Positions 52,706 to 60,190 of a DNA stretch of 64,000 nt are shown here, one piece after another. This DNA comes from Bacteroidetes oral taxon 274 str. F0058. Its GTDB lineage: Bacteria; Bacteroidota; Bacteroidia; Bacteroidales; Paludibacteraceae. The position numbers were made by a program, and so were the translations under genes. The stretch's first letter is position 1. Every line of letters begins with the position of its first letter. The stretch spans positions 380,243 through 444,242 of the forward strand of contig GG774889.1 of assembly GCA_000163695.1 (NCBI GenBank). Reading direction: 5' to 3'. The notes below the pieces were generated by a model that saw nothing but the letters and a program-made list of their open reading frames with translations, had not been told where the DNA came from and made no database searches.

Positions 52706-53479
52706 ATGGGAAAAATCATTGCTTTGGCAAATCAAAAAGGTGGCGTGGGGAAAACAACCACAAGCATCAACTTAGCAGCATCTTTGGCATCGTTAGGTAA
52801 AAAGGTTCTGGTCGTAGACGCCGACCCGCAAGCCAACTCTTCGTCGGGCTTGGGAGTCGATGTGGCGGAAGCTACTACAACCATTTACGAATGCTTAGTC
52901 GATGATATCGACCCGCAAAAAGCCGTCATCAAGACGACATTCGATAACCTGTCGCTTATCCCGTCGCACATCAATCTGGTAGGAGCCGAAATAGAGATGA
53001 TAGAGATAGAAAATCGCGAGAAACGACTGAAAAATGTACTGAATATATTGCGTCCCGATTACGATTTTATCCTCATAGACTGTGCTCCGTCTCTTGGTTT
53101 GATAGTGGTAAATTGTCTTACTGCTGCCGATAGTGTTATCATTCCTGTGCAATGTGAGTATTTTGCATTGGAAGGTATAGGTAAATTGTTGAATACTATT
53201 AAGATAATCAAGAGTAAGCTAAACCCGTCGCTTAATATAGAGGGCTTTTTGCTTACGATGTACGACTCGCGTTTGCGGTACGCCAATCAGGTAGCGGGCG
53301 AGGTAAGAAGCCACTTCGAGGCATTGGTGTTTGATACAATGATTACTCGTAATGTAAAGCTTTCTGAGGCAACGTCTTATGGGCAGCCTATAATGACTTA
53401 CGACAAAGAATCGAAAGGGTCGCAAGATTATATGAAGCTCGCCAAAGAACTTATAGAGAAGACGGATAAACGGGAATAG
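52706..53479 (+). CDS. parA: chromosome partitioning ATPase ParA (Soj)
   Basis: 257 residues. Deviant Walker A 'QKGGVGKTTTSINLA' near residue 10, 'VVDADPQANSSSGLG' (A'), and Walker B 'YDFILIDCAPSLGL'. ParA forms ATP-dependent dimers on the nucleoid and moves ParB-parS complexes. The gene is followed by parB after 50 bp and by envelope genes, the usual Bacteroidales order. Confidence 0.96.
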   Translation: MGKIIALANQKGGVGKTTTSINLAASLASLGKKVLVVDADPQANSSSGLGVDVAEATTTIYECLVDDIDPQKAVIKTTFDNLSLIPSHINLVGAEIEMIEIENREKRLKNVLNILRPDYDFILIDCAPSLGLIVVNCLTAADSVIIPVQCEYFALEGIGKLLNTIKIIKSKLNPSLNIEGFLLTMYDSRLRYANQVAGEVRSHFEALVFDTMITRNVKLSEATSYGQPIMTYDKESKGSQDYMKLAKELIEKTDKRE

Positions 53480-53529
53480 AATATTGAGAAAATAGAAGAT
53501 ATTGAAATACAGAAAAGTAAATAATACTA

Positions 53530-54408
53530 ATGAAGAAACAGGCGTTAGGAAGGGGATTAAATGCGTTGATAAGTACCGAAGAGGTGAAAACTTACGGTAG
53601 CAGTGACCTCAATGAGATTGATATAGACTTGATAGAGACCAATCCGAATCAGCCGAGGACTGAGTTCGACGAAGATAAATTAGCCGAATTGTCGGATTCT
53701 ATCAGAGCCAACGGAGTGATTGTCCCCATAACACTCAGAAAGATAGACGATGCCCATTACCAGATTATTGCGGGCGAACGCCGTTACAGAGCCTCCAAAA
53801 TGGCGGGTCTTACCAAGATACCTGCATACATACGTGCCGCCAACGACGAACAGACTCATGTGATGGCTCTTATAGAAAACATACAACGCGATGACCTGAA
53901 TGCTATCGAAATAGCACTTGGTTATCAGAAAGCAATGAACGATTTTGTCCTCACTCAGGAGCAATTGAGCGAAAAAGTGGGTAAAAAGCGTGCTACTATT
54001 GCCAATTTTTTGCGATTGCTCAAGCTCCCTGCCGAGATACAACTCGGGCTCAGAGATAGGACTGTCGATATGGGGCACGCACGTGCTATTGCAGGACTCG
54101 ACGACCCCGAAAGTCAATTGAAAGTTTACGAACAGGTCGTAAAAAAACATCTCTCGGTGCGTGCTACCGAGGAGTTGGTGAAGAAAATGGCTGTCGGTAA
54201 AAACAACGGTACGGAAGAGGGTGTTAAATATCAGCGATTTGTCTCCGAAGAATACGATCGCCTGAAAGCCGAACTATCGCAGTTGTTCAATACCAAAGTA
54301 AACCTACAATACAATGAGCAGGGTAAAGGTAAAATATCGCTTGCTTTCGACTCCGACGACGACTTGATGCGTATAATGTCAATTTTAGATAAACTGAAAG
54401 TAGATTGA
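53530..54408 (+). CDS. parB: chromosome partitioning protein ParB
   Basis: 292 residues. The CTP-binding/N-terminal box is in 'IETNPNQPRTEFDEDKLAELSDSIRANG' and 'YQIIAGERRYRASKMAGLTKIPAYIR' (GERRxRA). The helix-turn-helix follows in 'EQLSEKVGKKRATIANFLRLLKLP', and the C-terminal dimerisation part ends 'KGKISLAFDSDDDLMRIMSILDKL'. It binds parS sites and loads the partition complex. The last codons overlap the DUF5683 start by four bases. Confidence 0.96.
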   Translation: MKKQALGRGLNALISTEEVKTYGSSDLNEIDIDLIETNPNQPRTEFDEDKLAELSDSIRANGVIVPITLRKIDDAHYQIIAGERRYRASKMAGLTKIPAYIRAANDEQTHVMALIENIQRDDLNAIEIALGYQKAMNDFVLTQEQLSEKVGKKRATIANFLRLLKLPAEIQLGLRDRTVDMGHARAIAGLDDPESQLKVYEQVVKKHLSVRATEELVKKMAVGKNNGTEEGVKYQRFVSEEYDRLKAELSQLFNTKVNLQYNEQGKGKISLAFDSDDDLMRIMSILDKLKVD

Positions 54409-55112
54409 AAAGGGTTGTTGTTATCGTATCTTTTATGACAATGTATCTTGTATCCGTATGGGCACAAGATACCGTCGTTATTTCTACGAACAACAATATC
54501 GTAAAAGACAGCGTAACATCTGTTTCCGAACATAAGCCAATGCCCTTGACGATTACGACCGATACTTTATCGACGAAAGACAAACACGCAAAGGCATTGA
54601 AAAACGGCTTGGATACGACGGGTTATAAAAAGATATTTGCCCCCGACCCAAACAAAGCTATGTGGTATGGTCTTATCTGCCCCGGTCTGGGACAGATATA
54701 CAACCGCAAGTATTGGAAACTGCCTATCGTGTATGGCGGGTTCGTAGCGTTTGCTTACGGTATCAGTTGGAACGACCGTCATTATCAGATGTACAAACGA
54801 TATTACCGAGATATAGCCGACGACAACCCGAATACGAAAAGCTATGAGGAGCTATACTCCAAGTACGACCCAAGCGTGGTAACTGCCAATCGGCTGAAAG
54901 ATATGATGGACAACCTAAGGCGATACCGCGACTTGTGTATAATAGGGACTGTGGCTTTTTATGCCATCACGGTGCTCGATGCCTTTGTCGACGCCTCGTT
55001 GGCGAATTTCGATATTTCGCCTTACCTGTCGCTGCATTTGGCGCCGACAATGGTGGAGACCAATTATAACAATACGGTAAATCCGGCAATAAAGCTTAAT
55101 CTTAAATTTTAA
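54405..55112 (+). CDS. DUF5683 membrane protein
   Basis: 235 residues from a TTG start that overlaps the parB stop (TTGA). The TTG is preferred because it gives a complete signal peptide 'KRVVVIVSFMTMYLVSVWAQ'. The DUF5683 core is 'PNKAMWYGLICPGLGQIYNRKYWKLPIVYGGFVAFAYGISWN' (two membrane segments), then 'NRLKDMMDNLRRYRDLCIIGTVAFYAITVLDAFVDA'. The family is Bacteroidota-specific, sits between parB and the LysM transglycosylase in many genomes, and has no known function. Confidence 0.9.
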   Translation: MKRVVVIVSFMTMYLVSVWAQDTVVISTNNNIVKDSVTSVSEHKPMPLTITTDTLSTKDKHAKALKNGLDTTGYKKIFAPDPNKAMWYGLICPGLGQIYNRKYWKLPIVYGGFVAFAYGISWNDRHYQMYKRYYRDIADDNPNTKSYEELYSKYDPSVVTANRLKDMMDNLRRYRDLCIIGTVAFYAITVLDAFVDASLANFDISPYLSLHLAPTMVETNYNNTVNPAIKLNLKF

Positions 55113-55169
55113 AAAATTACTATACTCCTGTTTAATAAACTTGTTGTAATAAACACATTTAATATCATT

Positions 55170-56483
55170 ATGACTAAAAAAAGTATTGTATTATTATTGT
55201 TGCTGAATCTGGCGGCTATCAATTTGTTTGCCGACGACGACAAAAATATTTGGGCTAACTATGCCAAAATCCCCATACCCGAAGATACTTCTTCGATGAT
55301 ACCGACAGACTACGAAAAGGCAGTGTTGGATATGATGACCAAGAATAGTTGGTATCTAAGCCGTTCGGTAGTAGGCAAATGTAACCGCACCGAGGCAACT
55401 CCCGTTTATTACAGCGACAGCATCTATATAGCACGACTGCAGAAATTGCCATATCGTATAGAGATGCCGTACAATAATATTGTGAGGCTTCTGATAAATA
55501 AATATGCCCAACGTATCAATCAGGTAGAGTATATGGTAGGTTTGGGCGAGAGCTACTATTTTCCCATATTTGAGCAGGCTTTGGCTAAATACGACCTGCC
55601 TATGGAGCTGAAATATCTGCCGATAATAGAATCTGCTCTGAACTCCAAAGCCATATCGCGTGCCGGAGCGGGAGGTCTTTGGCAGTTTATGGTAGGGACG
55701 GCAAAGATGTACGACTTGCAGGTCAATTCGCTGGTAGACGACAGGTTCGACCCCAAAAAGTCGTCGGAGGCAGCCGTTCGTTATCTACGCGATTTGTATG
55801 CCATATACAACGATTGGCATCTGGTGATAGCTGCCTACAACTGCGGACCGGGGAATGTCGCCCGCGCTATCAGAAAAGCGGGCGGGAAGACGGGCTACTG
55901 GGATATATACCCTTATCTGCCGCGTGAAACACGAGGATATGTGCCTATATTCATTGCCGCCAACTATATTATGAACTATTATGGCAAGCATAATATATGC
56001 CCCGCCATACCGACGTTTATCAAAGCGACAGACTCTGTTGTGGTGCAGAAACGCATTCACCTCAAACAGATAGCCGAGATACTGAAAATACCTATCGAAG
56101 AGTTGAGATTCTTAAATCCTCAGTATAAGCAAGATATAGTGCCCGGCGACATCAAGCCGCACTCGATAATATTGCCTATGGAGAAAATATCGTACTTCTC
56201 TACCAACCTCGACTCGATACTGGCTTACAATGCCAATGTGCTTATAGATAAGCAGATAGTAGTTGAGCCTGCCGGAAGAGAAGGAGGCTACGTAGGAAGG
56301 TCGAAGAAGCACGGCAGAGTATCGCGAGGTAGCGGCTCTAACAAGCATTACAAGGTAAAGAACGGTGATACCCTTGGCGAGATAGCCCGCCGACACGGTA
56401 CTACCATATCTAAGATTAAGAAAGCTAACGGTATGTCGTCAGACCGCATACGAGCAGGGCAGACTCTGAGGATACCAAACTGA
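55170..56483 (+). CDS. mltD: LysM-containing lytic transglycosylase (MltD-like)
   Basis: 437 residues. Signal peptide 1-21. The transglycosylase (SLT) domain spans about residues 110-290, with catalytic E154 in 'LKYLPIIESALNSKAISRAGAGGLWQFM' and 'WHLVIAAYNCGPGNVARAI'. One LysM peptidoglycan-binding domain ends the protein (~393-437: 'HYKVKNGDTLGEIARRHGTTISKIKKANG'). It cleaves glycan strands to 1,6-anhydro ends. A terminator follows. Confidence 0.94.
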   Translation: MTKKSIVLLLLLNLAAINLFADDDKNIWANYAKIPIPEDTSSMIPTDYEKAVLDMMTKNSWYLSRSVVGKCNRTEATPVYYSDSIYIARLQKLPYRIEMPYNNIVRLLINKYAQRINQVEYMVGLGESYYFPIFEQALAKYDLPMELKYLPIIESALNSKAISRAGAGGLWQFMVGTAKMYDLQVNSLVDDRFDPKKSSEAAVRYLRDLYAIYNDWHLVIAAYNCGPGNVARAIRKAGGKTGYWDIYPYLPRETRGYVPIFIAANYIMNYYGKHNICPAIPTFIKATDSVVVQKRIHLKQIAEILKIPIEELRFLNPQYKQDIVPGDIKPHSIILPMEKISYFSTNLDSILAYNANVLIDKQIVVEPAGREGGYVGRSKKHGRVSRGSGSNKHYKVKNGDTLGEIARRHGTTISKIKKANGMSSDRIRAGQTLRIPN

Positions 56484-56534
56484 ATATAACGACAATAAAG
56501 TATTATAAGTCATAATTTTTTGAATTTGATTTGA

Positions 56535-56567
56535 AGTAACCTCTCGTGAGAAAGGTTACTTTTTTTG
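56535..56567 (+). terminator. terminator of the parAB-DUF5683-mltD run
   Basis: AGTAACCT (56535-56542) pairs with AGGTTACT (56553-56560), followed by seven T. Confidence 0.8.
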
Positions 56568-56590
56568 ATATAGAAAAAATATATATCATT

Positions 56591-56617
56591 AGCGTAACTA
56601 CAAATTAGAGTTACGCT
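56591..56617 (-). terminator. possible terminator of aspS-gltX
   Basis: A 9-bp inverted repeat (AGCGTAACT with AGTTACGCT) lies 26 bp after the gltX stop. The T-run only comes about ten bases later, so the call is weak. Confidence 0.35.
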
Positions 56618-56642
56618 GTGTTTATTGTATTATTTGATAATG

Positions 56643-58172
56643 CTATATCTTCTCTATGATTTTCAGAGCACTATTTATGCGATTAACGGTCTCTGTTCTA
56701 CCCAGAATACGTGTTATGGTAAAGATATGAGGACCTTTCATTTGCCCTACAAGCACCAGACGGAACGGGTTCATCACCGCTCCGAGAGAGTATCCCTTTG
56801 CCTCGCACCATTGCTTGACGCTCTCTTCGGTAGCTTGTTCGTCGTCGAGGTTCGGCAGTGCTCGAAGTATTTCGGCGAGTTCGGTCAATAGTCTCGGAGT
56901 ATCTTCTTTCCATCGTTTTTTCAGATCGCTGTCGGCGAAACTTTCGGGGGCGGTGAAGAAAAACTCAACAAACTCGAACAACTCCTTGGGGAATGTAGCT
57001 CGCTCTTTGACACTGTCTATGGCAGCGAGTAGCTTGCGGTACTTATCTTTGTCGTCGAAGATATTATCCGCAAAAAACGGCATTACGTACTTTGCCAACT
57101 CTTCGGTAGGCTTGGTCTGCAAATATTTGTGGTTGAACCACTTGCCCTTTTCGTAATCGAACCGTGCTCCCGACCGCGAACAACGCTCGAGCGAAAAGGC
57201 TTCTATAAGCTCTTCTTTGGAGAAAATCTCTTGTTCCGAGCCGGGGTTCCACCCCAATAGAGCCAGAAAGTTTATGACAGCTTCGGGGAAATATCCGGCT
57301 TCGCGATAACCCGATGTCTTCTCGCCTGTAATGGGGTCTGTCCAGTCGAGTGGAAAGACGGGGAAACCGAGCCTGTCGCCGTCGCGTTTGCTGAGTTTGC
57401 CCTTGCCGTCGGGCTTGAGCAGTAACGGTAGATGTGCAAACTGCGGCATAGTATCCTGCCAGCCGAAGTAGCGGTATAGCAATACGTGCAGCGGAGCCGA
57501 CGGCAGCCACTCTTCGCCGCGTATGACGTGAGTAATCTCCATCAGATGGTCGTCTACGATATTTGCCAGATGGTACGTCGGCAGCCCGTCAGCCGATTTC
57601 CAAAGGACTTTGTCGTCGAGTATTGTCGAGTTGATACGTACTTCGCCACGTATTATGTCGTTGACGACAATCTCTTCGTTGGGCTCTATCCTGATGCGGA
57701 CTACATATTTTTCGCCGTTGGCTATGCGTCGGCTTACTTCGTCGGCGGGCAGTACCAGAGAGTTGTTCATCGACATTCGTGTGGAGGCATCGTATTGGAA
57801 GTTGGCTGTCTGAGAGCGTTTTTCCTCGAGTTCTTCGGGTGTGTCAAATGCGTAATACGCTTTGCCGTCGGCGATAAGTCGGTCGACATATTTGCGATAG
57901 ATGTCTTTGCGTTCGCTCTGGCGGTATGGTGCGTGTTTGCCACCGAACGAGACACCTTCGTCGAACTCTATACCAAGCCATTGGAGCGAGTCTATGATAT
58001 ATTTCTCGGCACCTTCCACATAGCGATTGGTATCTGTGTCTTCTATCCTCAGTATCATTGAGCCTCCGTGACGGCGAGCAAAGAGGTAGTTGTAGAGGGC
58101 AGTGCGGACACCTCCTATATGAAGAGCTCCCGTTGGCGACGGAGCGAAACGTACTCTGGGTGTGGTGTTCAT
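56643..58172 (-). CDS. gltX: glutamyl-tRNA synthetase
   Basis: 509 residues. The class I signature HIGH appears as 'FAPSPTGALHIGGVRTALYN' (residues ~9-28), and the KMSKS loop as 'KGKLSKRDGDR'. 'RIEDTDTNRYVEGAEKYI' and 'YHLANIVDDHLMEITHVIRGEEWLPS' are further conserved blocks. The start lies 39 bp after the aspS stop, so the two synthetases probably form an operon from the box at 60009-60016. Confidence 0.96.
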   Translation of the reverse strand: MNTTPRVRFAPSPTGALHIGGVRTALYNYLFARRHGGSMILRIEDTDTNRYVEGAEKYIIDSLQWLGIEFDEGVSFGGKHAPYRQSERKDIYRKYVDRLIADGKAYYAFDTPEELEEKRSQTANFQYDASTRMSMNNSLVLPADEVSRRIANGEKYVVRIRIEPNEEIVVNDIIRGEVRINSTILDDKVLWKSADGLPTYHLANIVDDHLMEITHVIRGEEWLPSAPLHVLLYRYFGWQDTMPQFAHLPLLLKPDGKGKLSKRDGDRLGFPVFPLDWTDPITGEKTSGYREAGYFPEAVINFLALLGWNPGSEQEIFSKEELIEAFSLERCSRSGARFDYEKGKWFNHKYLQTKPTEELAKYVMPFFADNIFDDKDKYRKLLAAIDSVKERATFPKELFEFVEFFFTAPESFADSDLKKRWKEDTPRLLTELAEILRALPNLDDEQATEESVKQWCEAKGYSLGAVMNPFRLVLVGQMKGPHIFTITRILGRTETVNRINSALKIIEKI

Positions 58173-58211
58173 TTTCGTATCTTTGGGTAGAATAGTTGTT
58201 TTATGTCTTTT

Positions 58212-59963
58212 TTATTTCTGTACAATACTCAGAGCCAATTCGTCGAGTTGCGTTTTGTCGATAATGCTCGGGGCGTCTATCATTACGTCGCGTCCCTGGT
58301 TGTTTTTGGGGAATGCTATACAGTCTCTGATACTGTCTAAGCCAGCAAACAGCGATACGAAGCGGTCTAAGCCGTAGGCAATGCCTCCGTGAGGCGGAGC
58401 ACCGTATTTGAATGCGTTGGTCAGAAATCCGAATTGATATTCAGCCTGTTCGTTGGTGAAACCAAGTACTTGGAACATTTTTTTCTGTAAACCGCTGTCG
58501 TGTATACGTATAGAGCCTCCACCTACCTCTACACCGTTGATAACCATATCGTAGGCGTTAGCCCGAACTTTACCCGGTTCGCTATCGAGCAGTGGTATAT
58601 CTTCCGGTTTGGGTGATGTAAATGGGTGATGCATAGCGTAGTAGCGGTTTGTCTCTTCGTCCCATTCGAGCAACGGGAAATCGACAACCCAAAGACACGA
58701 ATATTTGTTCTTGTCTCTGAGTCCGAGGCGACTACCCATCTCCAAACGTAGCTCTGAGAGCTGTTTTTGAGCCTTAGATGTGTTGTCTCCGCTTATTATC
58801 AGTATCAAGTCGCCTACCTCGGCGGCAAATTTTTCTTTTAATTTCTGCAAAACATCTTGCGTATAAAACTTATCCACGCTCGATTTGACATTACCGTCTG
58901 CCTCTACACGTGCATATACAAGTCCTTTGGCTCCTACCTGCGGGCGTCTGACGAAGTCGGTCAGTTCGTCGAGTTGCTTGCGTGTGTACGAGGCAGCTCC
59001 TTTGGCACAGATACCACCGATGTACTCTGCATCGTCGAAGACCGAGAAACCGTAGCCTTTGAGCGTATCCATAAGCTCTACAAAACGCATCTCGAAGCGA
59101 GTGTCGGGCTTGTCGGAGCCGTAATATCTCATTGCATCGGCAAACGACATACGGGGAAAAGGTTGTAACTCTATGTTTTTTATGGTTTTGAAAAGATGTA
59201 CGGTAAGTCCTTCGAATGTTTTTATAATATCTTCCTGTTCGACGAACGACATTTCGCAGTCGATTTGAGTGAATTCGGGCTGGCGGTCTGCCCTGAGGTC
59301 TTCGTCGCGGAAACATTTTACTATCTGGAAGTAACGGTCGAAGCCTGATACCATCAACAATTGCTTGAATGTCTGAGGGCTCTGTGGCAGAGCATAAAAT
59401 TGTCCGGGGTTCATACGTGAAGGAACGACAAAGTCGCGTGCTCCTTCGGGAGTAGACTTGATGAGCACCGGTGTCTCTACCTCGAGGAAATGCAGCGAAT
59501 CCAGATAACGCCGTGTCTCGAACGCCATCTTGTGCCGTAGCTCGAGATTGGCTCTCACACTGTTGCGTCTGAGGTCGAGGTATCGGTATTGCATACGGAT
59601 ATCGTCGCCTCCGTCGGTTTCGTCTTCTATCGTAAAAGGCGGTACAGCCGACGGATTCAGCACACGGAGTGAAGAGACGATTATCTCTATCTCACCTGTC
59701 GGGATATTGGGGTTTTTGTTGCTACGTTCGGCTACTGTCCCTGTTGCCTGAATGACGTACTCTCTGCCGAGGCGGTTTGCACTCTCGCATATCTCGGGGT
59801 TGATGTCTTGATTAAAAACGAGTTGTGTAATGCCGTACCTATCGCGTAGGTCGATGAAGGTCATACCCCCCATTTTTCTGTTTTTCTGTACCCAGCCCGT
59901 AAGAGTTACCGTTTTGCCTGCGTCGGTCAGTCGTAGTTCGCCGTTTGTATGTGTTCTCAACAT
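58212..59963 (-). CDS. aspS: aspartyl-tRNA synthetase
   Basis: 583 residues, bacterial type with the GAD insertion. N-terminal OB fold: 'VTLTGWVQKNRKMGGMTFIDLRDRYGITQLVF'. Class II motif 2: 'CFRDEDLRADRQPEFTQIDCEMSF'. Motif 3: 'GGIAYGLDRFVSLFAG'. 'MHHPFTSPKPED' is also conserved. The discriminating anticodon-binding sequence was not assessed. Confidence 0.96.
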   Translation of the reverse strand: MLRTHTNGELRLTDAGKTVTLTGWVQKNRKMGGMTFIDLRDRYGITQLVFNQDINPEICESANRLGREYVIQATGTVAERSNKNPNIPTGEIEIIVSSLRVLNPSAVPPFTIEDETDGGDDIRMQYRYLDLRRNSVRANLELRHKMAFETRRYLDSLHFLEVETPVLIKSTPEGARDFVVPSRMNPGQFYALPQSPQTFKQLLMVSGFDRYFQIVKCFRDEDLRADRQPEFTQIDCEMSFVEQEDIIKTFEGLTVHLFKTIKNIELQPFPRMSFADAMRYYGSDKPDTRFEMRFVELMDTLKGYGFSVFDDAEYIGGICAKGAASYTRKQLDELTDFVRRPQVGAKGLVYARVEADGNVKSSVDKFYTQDVLQKLKEKFAAEVGDLILIISGDNTSKAQKQLSELRLEMGSRLGLRDKNKYSCLWVVDFPLLEWDEETNRYYAMHHPFTSPKPEDIPLLDSEPGKVRANAYDMVINGVEVGGGSIRIHDSGLQKKMFQVLGFTNEQAEYQFGFLTNAFKYGAPPHGGIAYGLDRFVSLFAGLDSIRDCIAFPKNNQGRDVMIDAPSIIDKTQLDELALSIVQK

Positions 59964-60008
59964 TTTGGTTACGAATTAGTCGGATATTATTATGAATATA
60001 AAAACTTG

Positions 60009-60016
60009 CAAAGTTA
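60009..60016 (-). promoter_or_regulatory. promoter -7 box (TAACTTTG) of aspS-gltX
   Basis: TAACTTTG on the minus strand, with a leader of about 40 nt to the start at 59963. Confidence 0.65.
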
Positions 60017-60131
60017 ATACTTTTTCGTGTATAGTTTTGGATGTTACCGACGGTATTTTGTGTCAGAGTGTAGTTTTTGGCAGATTTATTATTCTTTATT
60101 GTGTCTACGAGCCAATTAATATTATTAATAT

Positions 60132-60169
60132 AAAAAAGCAACCTTTCTCGGGGCGGAAAGGCTGCTTTT
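60132..60169 (-). terminator. terminator of the lipoprotein-protease operon
   Basis: A ~14-bp stem (AAAAGCAACCTTTC with GAAAGGCTGCTTTT) has a short G/C-rich loop. It is followed on the minus strand by TTTTTTA, 22 bp after the protease stop. Confidence 0.82.
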
Positions 60170-60190
60170 CTTGTTTTCGGAGGGTAACTA